Shown here: piece after piece, positions 27,283-35,510 of the stretch
Layout: each line of letters starts with the position of its first letter
Numbering within the stretch: position 1 is the first letter of the stretch
Assembly: GCF_003382275.1 (NCBI RefSeq)
Contig: NZ_QTJX01000001.1
Coordinates: 992,001 to 1,056,000 of the forward strand
Direction of reading: 5' to 3'
Length of the DNA stretch: 64,000 bases
Source of the DNA: Flagellimonas nanhaiensis
GTDB lineage: Bacteria; Bacteroidota; Bacteroidia; Flavobacteriales; Flavobacteriaceae
Translations under genes and position numbers: made by a program
The notes under the pieces: model-generated
What the model was told of the DNA's origin: nothing
The model's database searches: none
The model's input: only the letters and a program-made list of their open reading frames with translations

Positions 27283-30144
27283 TTATACTGCTCTTGCTAT
27301 CTTTTGTTTTGTGTTCTCCAGTTCCTTTTTGAGAAACTTGGCGGTATAACTTTTATCGTCTTTGGATATCTCCTCCGGTGTACCTGTTGCAACGATCATT
27401 CCACCTCCACGTCCTCCTTCATAACCAATGTCTATAATATGATCCATCATTTTGATCACGTCCATATTGTGTTCAATGACCAAAATGGTGTTCCCTTTGT
27501 CCACCAGTTGATTGAGTACTTCCATGAGCACTCTTATATCTTCAAAGTGTAGGCCAGTTGTGGGTTCGTCGAGGATATAAAATGTATTTCCGGTATCACG
27601 CTTTGAAAGTTCTGTTGCCAGCTTTACGCGTTGCGCCTCACCTCCGGAAAGGGTAGTGGACTGCTGCCCCAATGATATATAACCCAATCCTACATCTTTT
27701 ATTGTTTTTAGTTTGCGATGGATCTTTGGAATGTTTTCGAAGAAATCCACTGCTTCATTAATGGTCATCTCCAACACATCGGCAATAGATTTTCCTTTGT
27801 ACCGAATCTCCAATGTCTCCCGATTGAAACGTTTTCCATTACAGGTTTCACATTCCACATAAACATCTGGGAGGAAATTCATTTCAATGACCTTTAATCC
27901 GCCTCCTTGGCATGTTTCGCATCGCCCGCCAGCCACGTTGAAGCTGAAACGGCCTGGTTTGTAGCCTCGAATGGTAGCCTCGGTGGTCTTTGCAAACAAG
28001 GCTCTTATTTCACTGAAAACCCCAGTATAAGTGGCAGGGTTGGACCGTGGAGTCCGTCCTATGGGAGATTGGTTAATGTCAATGACCTTGTCAATATGTT
28101 GTAGCCCGGTAATTTTTTTGTAGGGCATAGGTTTTTTTACACCATTAAAATAGTGGGCGTTCATGATAGGGTAGAGCGTTTCATTGATCAAAGTGGATTT
28201 TCCACTACCAGAAACTCCGGTAACCCCTATTAACTTACCCAACGGGATTTCCACGGTAACATTTTTGAGATTGTTACCTGTGCATCCCGAAAGGACAATT
28301 TTCTTCCCTGTTCCTTTTCTTCGTTTGGCCGGAACCGGAATTTCCAGATCTCCGGTTATATATTGGGCTGTAAGGGTAGGATGTTCCTTAAGCTCAGCCG
28401 GAGGACCTTCTGAGATGATTTCTCCACCATGTTTTCCAGCTTTTGGACCAATATCGATAACATGGTCCGCATGCTCGATCATGTCCCTGTCATGTTCCAC
28501 AACAATAACCGAATTTCCAATATCCCGAAGGGATTCCAACGAATGAATCAAGCGCTCATTGTCCCTTTGGTGCAATCCAATACTAGGTTCATCCAAAATG
28601 TAAAGAACCCCTACCAACTGAGATCCAATTTGGGTGGCCAACCGGATACGTTGTGCTTCTCCTCCTGACAATGATTTGGAACTTCGATTTAAAGAGAGGT
28701 AGTCCAACCCTACATCTAATAAGAATCGTATTCGGGTTTTGATCTCCTTGATGATTTCTTCGGCTATCTTTTGTTGGTTGCCTTCCAAAGTACTTTCCAA
28801 TTGGTCAAAAAAATCAGCAAGCTCCGCTATGTCCATTTTGGCAAGCTCTGCAATGTTCTTTTCTCCAATCTTGAAATAGAGTGATTCTTTTCTTAGGCGG
28901 GACCCATTGCAACTGGGACATTGGATTTTATCCATAAAATCTTTGGCCCAACGTTTAATGGAAGTGGAATTGGCCTCATCAAATTGGGTTTTGATGAAGT
29001 TCGAAATTCCTTCGTAATCAATTTTATAATGTCTTTTTACCCCAAGAGTTTTGGAATCCACCTCAAAACTATCCTTGCCACCATTTAGGATTACCTGCAT
29101 GGCTTCCTCAGGAATTTTTCCAATAGGGTCGGCAAGATCAAAACCATACCGCTGGGCAATGGTCTCCAATTGTTTGAAGGCCCATGACTTTTTATACTCT
29201 CCAAGAGGGGCAAGTCCACCTGCTTTGATGGACACTTTTTTGTCAGGGATTATCTTGTTTTCATTGACTTGGTGCACATGTCCCAATCCATTGCATTCTG
29301 GGCACATTCCTTTGGGAGAATTAAAGGAAAATGTATTCGGTTCCGGAGTAGGGTAGGAAATTCCCGTTGATGGGCACATTAGGTCCCTACTGAAGTATCG
29401 TGGCACAGTTTCACCTTCTTCAAGCACCATGAGTACATTGTTACCGCTGTACATGGCAGTATTGATGGTTTCATTGAGGCGTTTGTGAAAATCCTCGGTC
29501 TCCACAACTTTCAAACGGTCAATTACAATTTCAATATCATGGGTCTTGTAACGGTCTACCTTCATGCCCTTGGTAATATCCATTATCTCACCATCAACCC
29601 TGACCTTTACAAAACCTTGCTTTGCAATTTGTTCAAAAAGCTCTCGGTAATGTCCTTTTCTAGATTTGACCACAGGGGCCAAAATGTTGATTTTTTTGTC
29701 GCGATACGCATCAATAATCAAATCTTTGATTTGCTCGTCGCTATAGCTGACCATTTTTTCACCAGTATTGTAACTGTAGGCATCACCTGCCCTTGCAAAA
29801 AGAAGACGGAGAAAATCGTAGACCTCGGTAATGGTGCCCACAGTAGATCGTGGCGATTTTGAGGTTGTTTTTTGTTCAATGGCGATTACCGGTGAAAGCC
29901 CATCTATTTTGTCTACATCTGGACGTTCAAGACCACCTAAAAATTGTCTGGCATAGGCCGAGAAAGTTTCAATATACCTTCGTTGACCTTCGGCATAAAT
30001 GGTATCAAAAGCCAATGAGGATTTTCCACTTCCAGATAGTCCGGTAATGACCACCAGTTTTTCTCTGGGAATGGTAACATCAATATTTTTTAGGTTATGG
30101 ACCTTGGCCCCCTTGACTTCAATATTTTCTTCGTAGTTGATCAT
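27283..30144 (-). CDS. uvrA: UvrABC system protein A
   Basis: A 953-residue ABC-type ATPase that finds bulky DNA lesions and loads UvrB in nucleotide excision repair. Both Walker A motifs ([13 protein letters not shown] and [13 protein letters not shown]), both signature motifs ([15 protein letters not shown] and [15 protein letters not shown]), the CxxC zinc modules ([34 protein letters not shown]) and both Walker B segments ([24 protein letters not shown]) are visible. The start is the ATG at 30142-30144 ([20 protein letters not shown]), 30 codons inside a longer open frame. It heads an operon with the LOG and pseudo-M1 genes and is divergent from the small gene at 30249. Confidence 0.98.
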   Translation of the reverse strand: MINYEENIEVKGAKVHNLKNIDVTIPREKLVVITGLSGSGKSSLAFDTIYAEGQRRYIETFSAYARQFLGGLERPDVDKIDGLSPVIAIEQKTTSKSPRSTVGTITEVYDFLRLLFARAGDAYSYNTGEKMVSYSDEQIKDLIIDAYRDKKINILAPVVKSRKGHYRELFEQIAKQGFVKVRVDGEIMDITKGMKVDRYKTHDIEIVIDRLKVVETEDFHKRLNETINTAMYSGNNVLMVLEEGETVPRYFSRDLMCPSTGISYPTPEPNTFSFNSPKGMCPECNGLGHVHQVNENKIIPDKKVSIKAGGLAPLGEYKKSWAFKQLETIAQRYGFDLADPIGKIPEEAMQVILNGGKDSFEVDSKTLGVKRHYKIDYEGISNFIKTQFDEANSTSIKRWAKDFMDKIQCPSCNGSRLRKESLYFKIGEKNIAELAKMDIAELADFFDQLESTLEGNQQKIAEEIIKEIKTRIRFLLDVGLDYLSLNRSSKSLSGGEAQRIRLATQIGSQLVGVLYILDEPSIGLHQRDNERLIHSLESLRDIGNSVIVVEHDRDMIEHADHVIDIGPKAGKHGGEIISEGPPAELKEHPTLTAQYITGDLEIPVPAKRRKGTGKKIVLSGCTGNNLKNVTVEIPLGKLIGVTGVSGSGKSTLINETLYPIMNAHYFNGVKKPMPYKKITGLQHIDKVIDINQSPIGRTPRSNPATYTGVFSEIRALFAKTTEATIRGYKPGRFSFNVAGGRCETCQGGGLKVIEMNFLPDVYVECETCNGKRFNRETLEIRYKGKSIADVLEMTINEAVDFFENIPKIHRKLKTIKDVGLGYISLGQQSTTLSGGEAQRVKLATELSKRDTGNTFYILDEPTTGLHFEDIRVLMEVLNQLVDKGNTILVIEHNMDVIKMMDHIIDIGYEGGRGGGMIVATGTPEEISKDDKSYTAKFLKKELENTKQKIARAV

Positions 30145-30219
30145 AGCACAAGATGCTAAAATACGGTTTTGGAAATTAAAAATGAAGTCAGTGCTATTTT
30201 CATTTTGTAAAGGATAGCC

Positions 30220-30227
30220 TATTTTTG
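30220..30227 (+). promoter_or_regulatory. -7 element of the small gene divergent from uvrA
   Basis: TATTTTTG matches the TAnnTTTG -7 consensus 21 bases before the ATG at 30249. No well-spaced TTG was found upstream, so only the -7 box is called. Confidence 0.45.
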
Positions 30228-30248
30228 GAAGCACTAAAATTTGACGTT

Positions 30249-30773
30249 ATGAAAGTATTGGGCATAGGCTCTAGAATTGATCATCCCGAGTACGGAAAAG
30301 GGGTGGTGACCAATGTATCCTCAAGACATTATTGGGTTACTTTTTTGGAGAATGGTTTGGAAACCATCGATTTGGATTCTGAATTTGAAGTAATTGAAGG
30401 GGTTGAAGACGAAGTGGATACCGTCAGTTTTTTTGATGTTGAACGTTCCTTGGTAAAAATCTTGGAAAAATGGAGCGATACACATGAAAAGGTGGCCTTG
30501 GCAGATAAATGGAAAGGAGGCAAATTGATTTTGGAACCGGGTGATGCTTTGGCCAATAAAGAAATGCCCATTGAAACTTTCTTCCATAAGATTGTCATGG
30601 TTCGGGACCGAATTCGGGTGATGGAGCAAAAGATAAATAGCAGTAAAAACCTTGACGATCAGGAAAAGGTAGATTTGCAACAATATATCACCAGAATCTA
30701 TGGTAGTTTGACCAGCTTTAATGTGCTGTTCAAAAACAAGAGCGATCAATTTGTTGGCGAACGCAAAGGTTAA
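30249..30773 (+). CDS. Conserved small protein with N-terminal Tudor-like segment, divergent from uvrA
   Basis: A 174-residue protein of unknown function. Residues ~1-45 (GSRIDHPEYGKGVVTNVSSR then YWVTFLENGLETI) resemble the Tudor-like C-terminus of the UvrD protein in this window (NHTRFGRGKVLKI). The remainder is helical, with a charged region (KIMVRDRIRVMEQKIN-like, read as IVMVRDRIRVMEQKINSSKNL) and QQYITRIYGSLTSFNVLF. The ATG at 30249 is chosen; an upstream in-frame TTG at 30225 lies inside a TATTTTTG promoter motif and is unlikely. It is divergent from uvrA with about 104 bases between starts. Chromatin-, DNA- or polymerase-linked function is only an inference. Confidence 0.78.
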   Translation: MKVLGIGSRIDHPEYGKGVVTNVSSRHYWVTFLENGLETIDLDSEFEVIEGVEDEVDTVSFFDVERSLVKILEKWSDTHEKVALADKWKGGKLILEPGDALANKEMPIETFFHKIVMVRDRIRVMEQKINSSKNLDDQEKVDLQQYITRIYGSLTSFNVLFKNKSDQFVGERKG

Positions 30774-31114
30774 TGTCTAAACTTCTTCTTTAAAATGAAG
30801 ACTAATATGGATACCCAAGACGATAAGGACATGGCAAGGAATATAAGCTTCTTTCGTATAGGCTGAAAGTCTTGGTTCCAAAAAGTGAATAACATATTGG
30901 TTACCAGAATACCGAAGCTAACAATTAAAAAGAAGGATAGGTAGCGTGCAATTTTTTTGTTCGGAACTAGGGTGAAAAACATTAAAATCATGCCTACAGA
31001 GGCTGGTATCCAAGGGGTGATTCGTGCTACACCAAACTGTAAAAAGTGACCAATAAATCCAATTAGGCTACAAAGGATGAGGACAATGCTATGAAGTCTG
31101 ATGATTTGTACCAT
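30770..31114 (-). CDS. Small integral membrane protein of unknown function
   Basis: A 114-residue protein with four predicted membrane helices (HSIVLILCSLIGFIGHFL; WIPASVGMILMFFTL; YLSFFLIVSFGILVTNMLF; LIFLAMSLSSWVSILVFIL) and a basic C-terminus. No family recognised. Its stop codon overlaps the stop of the convergent gene. It may be read through from the isochorismatase-like gene, but a terminator lies between. Confidence 0.6.
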   Translation of the reverse strand: MVQIIRLHSIVLILCSLIGFIGHFLQFGVARITPWIPASVGMILMFFTLVPNKKIARYLSFFLIVSFGILVTNMLFTFWNQDFQPIRKKLIFLAMSLSSWVSILVFILKKKFRH

Positions 31115-31126
31115 AACCCATAATTA

Positions 31127-31160
31127 AAACGGAGGCACAAAGTGCCTCCGTTTCTTCTTT
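31127..31160 (-). terminator. Rho-independent terminator after the isochorismatase-like gene
   Basis: A perfect 12-bp stem (AAACGGAGGCAC with GTGCCTCCGTTT, AAA loop, 31127-31153). On the minus strand it is followed by TTTTAATTA and lies 13 bases past the stop at 31167. Confidence 0.88.
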
Positions 31161-31166
31161 ACATCC

Positions 31167-31904
31167 CTATTTTGAATAAAAGTTCACAATGTCGCTTTTC
31201 ACTTCTTCTGTAGTGAATACATGACTGGCAATAAGCGCATAATTGACCAAAGCGGTTTCATAACCATCCATGTTCGGTAATATTGCCGCAGCGGTCGCAT
31301 CCTTTACCACGCCTACCTCAAAACCTTGTTCCATCAGCTCACGAAGATGGGCTTCAGTACAGAGGTTGGACAACATTCCGGCCAAGACCACTTTGTTGAT
31401 CTTTTGCTTTCTAAGTTGAAGGATCAAGTCATTGGACTCAGGTCCAAACACTTTGTGGGGCGATGTAACGGTTACATTACTCTTTTTGATGTACTTCTTG
31501 TACTGATTCAAAAAGTCGGCCCCAGAACCATCGTAGTTCCTGTTATCGATGGGGTCCTCCTTTGAAAACAAATTCACATTGTGGGCAAATTGGATCATGG
31601 ATCCCTTTGAATCCCATTTTTGGTCATGTTTAAATACAAAATGAGGGGATATAAAGACGGGGATGTTGAATTGCTCTCCCAGTTTAAACAAAGTCTCAAT
31701 GTTGTCAATGGTGTTGTTTTTTTCCACACTGGGTCCTACTAGTCCCCAGGCTACGCCATCCTTGCTCAAAAAATCGTTTTGTGGATCGGTGATTACAATA
31801 GCAGTGTGTTCGTCTATGACCAACCCAGGGTCAGGAAGTTGAGCGTTAATGGTATAGGAAACAGATAGTAAAACGGTAGTTAAAAAAAGATTCAGTTTTT
31901 TCAT
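31167..31904 (-). CDS. Secreted isochorismatase-family cysteine hydrolase
   Basis: A 245-residue protein with a signal peptide (LFLTTVLLSVSYTINAQ) and an isochorismatase-like hydrolase domain. The catalytic Asp is in ITDPQNDFLS (Asp40) and the nucleophilic Cys is in LAGMLSNLCTEAHLREL; a Lys expected between them is probably in the TSPHKVFGPES region. Family members cleave amides or ethers of small molecules (nicotinamide, isochorismate, ureas); the substrate here is unknown. The export signal is unusual for a mostly cytoplasmic family. It starts 24 bases after the DinB-like gene and probably shares its promoter. Confidence 0.87.
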   Translation of the reverse strand: MKKLNLFLTTVLLSVSYTINAQLPDPGLVIDEHTAIVITDPQNDFLSKDGVAWGLVGPSVEKNNTIDNIETLFKLGEQFNIPVFISPHFVFKHDQKWDSKGSMIQFAHNVNLFSKEDPIDNRNYDGSGADFLNQYKKYIKKSNVTVTSPHKVFGPESNDLILQLRKQKINKVVLAGMLSNLCTEAHLRELMEQGFEVGVVKDATAAAILPNMDGYETALVNYALIASHVFTTEEVKSDIVNFYSK

Positions 31905-31928
31905 TGTTATGTTATTTAAGTGATTGAA

Positions 31929-32426
31929 TTAGGCAAAGGGATTCACATCTGCGCTAGGGCCATAAATGGATGGAAGTTCTTGATCAAGGGCCCTGAGATA
32001 TGTTGACAGCTGACCTCTGTGGTGGTACCAGTGGTTCAATACAAACGTTCTTACAAAGGCATAAGCTGGCATTTCGGCAATAGGCTCACCTTCGCTCATG
32101 AGACCCCAGTTGCTTTGAAGCCATGGGGCATCTTCATTTTCCAAAAGTGTTTTTGCTGTCTTTACACTTTGCTCAAAAGCAGCCAAGATTTCTTCTTTAG
32201 AAGCCGGAATGGGGTGTTGAACGATTACCGATGCCTCCACTTGCCCGTCCTTGGCAAAGTTCAAATTCCTTCCAGGAATGGATGCTACATGCAGGGCCAA
32301 CTGCCCCAAGGACATGGCTTTTTCATGGGGTCTGTACTCCAATTGTGATTCTGGAACGGTATCCAGAAGATTTTTGGTGGAGCCAAATTCTCGCTCCATT
32401 TCCAAATAAAAAGTTCTTGCACTCAT
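31929..32426 (-). CDS. DinB family protein
   Basis: A 165-residue four-helix-bundle protein of the DinB/YfiT type. It has the three metal-ligand histidine positions expected: LGQLALHVASIPG, and LNHWYHHRGQLSTYLR with two further His. In the family these bind a divalent metal; some members are thiol transferases, most have no known reaction. Not to be confused with DNA polymerase IV. It lies between the Crp-like regulator gene and the isochorismatase-like gene, with a promoter and a palindromic site upstream. Confidence 0.9.
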   Translation of the reverse strand: MSARTFYLEMEREFGSTKNLLDTVPESQLEYRPHEKAMSLGQLALHVASIPGRNLNFAKDGQVEASVIVQHPIPASKEEILAAFEQSVKTAKTLLENEDAPWLQSNWGLMSEGEPIAEMPAYAFVRTFVLNHWYHHRGQLSTYLRALDQELPSIYGPSADVNPFA

Positions 32427-32454
32427 AATTGTTGTGTTTAAATGAATTATGGTG

Positions 32455-32500
32455 CAAACCTAAAGGTGGATAGGAGGGGATAACGGTATCAAAAGATACC
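32455..32500 (-). promoter_or_regulatory. Promoter -7 box and Crp/Fnr-spaced palindrome upstream of dinB-like gene
   Basis: On the minus strand TAGGTTTG (32455-32462) matches TAnnTTTG. Upstream of it lies a perfect inverted repeat GGTATC-AAAA-GATACC (32485-32500), whose centre is about 41-45 bases before the expected transcript start. The 5-4-5 spacing and this distance are those of Crp/Fnr activators at class II promoters, and the gene immediately upstream encodes such a regulator. It has no T tail, so it is not a terminator. Confidence 0.6.
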
Positions 32501-32514
32501 ATTGCCGAAAAAAA

Positions 32515-33144
32515 TTATAGAAGTTCTATTTCTGCCCGATGAAGTTTTAAGATACCGTCCATCTCAAACTGTTTTAAAATTCTTGAAATGACCACTCTGG
32601 TGGTCCCCAGTTCATAGGCCAATTGCTGGTGGGACAATTTAATGATTGAAGTATCTTCTTTTTCCTTTCTGTGGTTTAGATACTCCATTACCCGTTTGTC
32701 TATATGGTCAAAAGCGACACTTTCAAAAGTTTCCAGAAGTTCATCGTAACGATTCCTAAAGGTTTTGATGACAAAATTGTTCCAGGAATTATATTTTTTT
32801 TGCCACTGGGTAATGTATCGTGTTGGGATGGCCAAAATCTTAGTCTCGGAGACAGCAACAGCCTGGGATGGACTTTGATTATTGTAGAAACAAGCGGAGA
32901 GCGACATCATACAGGTTTGACTGGGGTCTACATAGTAGAGTAGGATTTCGCGATCCTCTTTGGCTTGAAACACTCGGATATGCCCAGACAATACAATGGG
33001 GAGTACCTTTACGTATTCTCCTTCCCGAACAATGGTCTCGCCCTTTTGGAAGGTAAGCACCTGACAGTATTCCAAAATCTCTTCGCGCAGTGCTTTTTCT
33101 GAGATAAAATCGAGGACTTTGAAGATTTCCGTTTCAGATGTCAT
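32515..33144 (-). CDS. Crp/Fnr family transcriptional regulator
   Basis: A 209-residue regulator: N-terminal cyclic-nucleotide-binding-like jelly roll (EILEYCQVLTFQKGETIVREGEYVKVLPIVLSGHIRVF) and C-terminal winged helix (LSHQQLAYELGTTRVVISRILKQFEMDGILKL, residues ~170-205). No cysteine cluster typical of Fnr is seen in the N-terminus, and no PRSA-type cAMP motif is obvious, so the effector is unknown. Bacteroidota members of this type respond to redox, NO or unknown signals. It is encoded just upstream of the dinB-like and isochorismatase-like genes on the same strand. Confidence 0.9.
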   Translation of the reverse strand: MTSETEIFKVLDFISEKALREEILEYCQVLTFQKGETIVREGEYVKVLPIVLSGHIRVFQAKEDREILLYYVDPSQTCMMSLSACFYNNQSPSQAVAVSETKILAIPTRYITQWQKKYNSWNNFVIKTFRNRYDELLETFESVAFDHIDKRVMEYLNHRKEKEDTSIIKLSHQQLAYELGTTRVVISRILKQFEMDGILKLHRAEIELL

Positions 33145-33252
33145 AAGTTGGAATAAGAGGCCTCAATTTAGGGAAAACTGCCTTAAAAAAGAATGATTTT
33201 CCATTTCATCTCATGCAAATAATAATGCAATTAGGAATTGAATAATTTTAAC

Positions 33253-34029
33253 CTAAACCGCCTCTTTCTTCTCACTCAAATACTTCCAGTAGCGTTTGGG
33301 CATATGTTGCCTGTGTAGCTTCGGATTGATTCGGGATTTGATGTGGGTGCTTTTAAAATAATCGTTCCATAACGTCTGGTAATCATACTCCTCGGCTTCA
33401 AAGACATCACTTTTGCGGATTTTGTTGAAGTGGATTTCTTGCAAGTTCAGGGATACCAGTTCTACATGGTCCAGATTATAGTAGATGCCATATTTGCGTT
33501 TCACATCATAAATAAGCCATTGCTGATCCGCGTAGCGGTTTCTGAAATGTTTAGAGATCAACGGCAATATGTCATAGTCTGGCTCAATATTGGCAAAATA
33601 AACATCGTCCTTGGTGAGTTGAAAGCGAACAAAGGCTTCCATGCGATGTTTTTCTTTTGACACTTTGCGAGCCAACTGGGTAACATGCGAAACAATATTA
33701 TCTGAATAATCCAGATGCTTTCCATTTTTGGAACTCATCAGTTTCTGAATGTAGGTATAGAGTATCAGCTCTACGCCTTCGGTTTCACTTAAAAAGGCAA
33801 AATAGACATTGGAAATGGCATTATGACTTTTACTTCGGATTCCGTTCCATACCCGTTTGGCCTTTTCCACGTTGGTAAAAACGGTTTCGGTCTCTGAAAA
33901 CAAACCGTTCTGGCATTGGTTGTTCTTCTGAATGTCCGCTACATTGATTTTTTCATCAAAAGCGATAAAAATGGCAGTTAGAAAACCATTGAAGCTGCCA
34001 TCGTAAATTAAGGTTGAAGAGGATTTCAT
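33253..34029 (-). CDS. TIGR03915-type putative DNA repair protein (DUF4130)
   Basis: A 258-residue protein of the family always found beside the radical-SAM gene that follows here. Visible: TLIYDGSFNGFLTAIF at the N-terminus, FVRFQLTKDDVYFANIEPDYDILPLISKHF, RNRYADQQWLIYDVKRKYGIYYN and the C-terminal KRYWKYLSEK. Its recorded role is putative DNA repair or modification, with the pairing suggesting that the two act together. It lies 118 bases after the radical-SAM stop on the same strand; a repeat element sits between them. Confidence 0.87.
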   Translation of the reverse strand: MKSSSTLIYDGSFNGFLTAIFIAFDEKINVADIQKNNQCQNGLFSETETVFTNVEKAKRVWNGIRSKSHNAISNVYFAFLSETEGVELILYTYIQKLMSSKNGKHLDYSDNIVSHVTQLARKVSKEKHRMEAFVRFQLTKDDVYFANIEPDYDILPLISKHFRNRYADQQWLIYDVKRKYGIYYNLDHVELVSLNLQEIHFNKIRKSDVFEAEEYDYQTLWNDYFKSTHIKSRINPKLHRQHMPKRYWKYLSEKKEAV

Positions 34030-34057
34030 AAGACATTTAAATTTTTAATTCCGTATG

Positions 34058-34117
34058 GTCATTTCGAAGAAGCTTGCGACTAAGAAATCTAGATTTCTCA
34101 CATTCGTTCGAAGTGAC
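34058..34117. repeat. Dispersed palindromic repeat, copy 1 (diverged)
   Basis: Ends GTCATTTCGAA and TTCGAAGTGAC are inverted copies with one mismatch, and the middle holds the perfect palindrome AGAAATCTAGATTTCT (34083-34098). Related copies lie at 61864, 62619 and 63940. It sits between the two repair genes. Confidence 0.75.
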
Positions 34118-34147
34118 ATTTCATTGTTTATTGAAAATTGTCCATTG

Positions 34148-35410
34148 TTAATTGAATAATGACAATTGTGCACTGAATTTGTTTCTATACTTTCCAGACG
34201 AAGTCTGAAGAATCATTCCTTTGATTTTATCCGCATCCAAATCCCTGCGTTCCCAATAGCGGGAATCACATACCATAAAATATTTGGCACGGTTGAGGGC
34301 CACTCCCATTTTTTTAAGGTGGTCCCAGTTCAATTTTCTAAATCTTCTGGCTTTCAGAATCTTTTCAACGGACTGCATACCAATCCCCGGAATACGGGCT
34401 AGCATTGCCTTTTCTGCCGTGTTCACATTTACCGGGAAATGATGAAGGTTCCGTAGCGCCCAGGAAAGTTTGGGGTCTACGTCCATATCCAAATTGGGAT
34501 GGTCACTGTTCAGGATTTCTTTAACTGCAAAGCCGTAAAATCGCAGCAGCCAGTCGGTTTGGTACAGTCTATTTTCCCGTAGCATAGGTACTTGTGAACC
34601 AATGGCAGGTAAGCGGGCATCATCTGCTACCGGCACATAACCTGAGTAATAGACCCGCCGCATTTGATATGCCCTATAGTAATAAGTGGCAGAGTACATA
34701 ATATCCATGTCGGTTTCCCCGGAAGCTCCAACGATCATCTGGGTACTTTGACCTGCTGGGGCATATTTTGGGGTACTTTTGATGACTTTTCGTTCGGAAC
34801 GGTATCGAATGATCTCGTTTTTAACCTTGAGCATAGGCTTTTTGAAATCTTCGTGTTTTTTGTCCGGTGCCAAAAGCTTGAGTCCGGAGATTGTGGGCAC
34901 TTCAATATTTACTGAAAGGCGGTCAGCATACAACCCTGCTTCATACATCAATTCATCACTGGCCCCTGGAATGGATTTTAAATGGATATAGCCGTTGAAA
35001 TTCTCTTCTTCACGCAGTTTTTTGGCCACTGCAACCAAACGCTCCATGGTATAATCCGGATTTTTAAAAATACCCGAGCTTAAGAATAGGCCTTCGATGT
35101 AGTTCCGTCTGTAAAAATTGATGGTCAAATCCACTACTTCCTGAATCTTGAAAGCTGCTCGTTTTACATCGTTGCTCTTACGGGTAACACAGTAGGCGCA
35201 ATCATAAATACAATGGTTGGTCAACAAAACCTTTAACAAAGAAATACACCTGCCATCTTCGGTGTAGCTATGGCAGATACCCATGCGCGAAGCGTTGCCC
35301 AGACCATTGTCCTTATTGGCTCTATCACTGCCACTACTGGCGCAGGACACATCGTATTTGGCTGCATCGGCTAGGATATTCAATTTTTCCCGTATTCGTT
35401 GAAAATTCAT
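34148..35410 (-). CDS. Radical SAM protein, TIGR03916-type putative DNA repair/modification
   Basis: A 420-residue radical SAM protein. The cluster motif is CIYDCAYC (Cys67, Cys71, Cys74, a CxxxCxxC pattern), followed by the partial barrel (LFLSSGIFKNPDYTMERLV, HLKSIPGASDELMYEAG, YADRLSVNIEVP). A helix-hairpin-helix-like segment (LARIPGIGMQSVEKIL) lies near residues 325-345, suggesting DNA contact. The family resembles spore-photoproduct lyase in being SAM-dependent and DNA-linked, but its lesion is not known. The start is the ATG at 35408-35410, inside the regulatory region that carries four operator-like palindromes, so repression by the divergent S24 regulator is likely. Confidence 0.9.
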   Translation of the reverse strand: MNFQRIREKLNILADAAKYDVSCASSGSDRANKDNGLGNASRMGICHSYTEDGRCISLLKVLLTNHCIYDCAYCVTRKSNDVKRAAFKIQEVVDLTINFYRRNYIEGLFLSSGIFKNPDYTMERLVAVAKKLREEENFNGYIHLKSIPGASDELMYEAGLYADRLSVNIEVPTISGLKLLAPDKKHEDFKKPMLKVKNEIIRYRSERKVIKSTPKYAPAGQSTQMIVGASGETDMDIMYSATYYYRAYQMRRVYYSGYVPVADDARLPAIGSQVPMLRENRLYQTDWLLRFYGFAVKEILNSDHPNLDMDVDPKLSWALRNLHHFPVNVNTAEKAMLARIPGIGMQSVEKILKARRFRKLNWDHLKKMGVALNRAKYFMVCDSRYWERRDLDADKIKGMILQTSSGKYRNKFSAQLSLFN

Positions 35411-35413
35411 AAC

Positions 35414-35492
35414 TTGGAAATATTCCAATTAAAAATATGGAAATAATCCAATAAATGGAAATATTCCATATAAAATTTTGGAAATAATCCAA
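35414..35492. promoter_or_regulatory. Four-copy operator array (GGAAATAwTCC palindromes)
   Basis: Four 15-bp sites: TTGGAAATATTCCAA (35414-35428), ATGGAAATAATCCAA (35437-35451), ATGGAAATATTCCAT (35455-35469) and TTGGAAATAATCCAA (35478-35492). Starts are 23, 18 and 23 bases apart, so the unit of two sites is repeated at 41 bases. The array fills the space between the divergent radical-SAM and S24 repressor genes, and the last site lies between the -33 and -7 boxes of the repressor gene. Confidence 0.85.
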
Positions 35493-35506
35493 AATAGTTA
35501 TATTTG
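35478..35506 (+). promoter_or_regulatory. Promoter of the S24 repressor gene
   Basis: TTG (35478-35480), 18-base spacer, TATATTTG (35499-35506): a close match to the Bacteroidota consensus. The GTG start at 35511 lies only 4 bases past the -7 box, so the transcript is expected to be leaderless or nearly so. The fourth operator overlaps it, which predicts autorepression. Confidence 0.75.
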
Positions 35507-35510
35507 GGTT

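Noticed and set aside
30225..30248. TTG start for the small gene near uvrA
   Set aside because: The TTG lies inside the -7 box; the ATG at 30249 fits better.
32485..32500. Terminator after the Crp-like gene
   Set aside because: The hairpin has only a 6-bp stem and no T tail on either strand.
35414..35492. CRISPR-like spaced repeats
   Set aside because: The repeats are 15 bp palindromes 18-23 bases apart between divergent genes, with no cas genes; operators explain them better.
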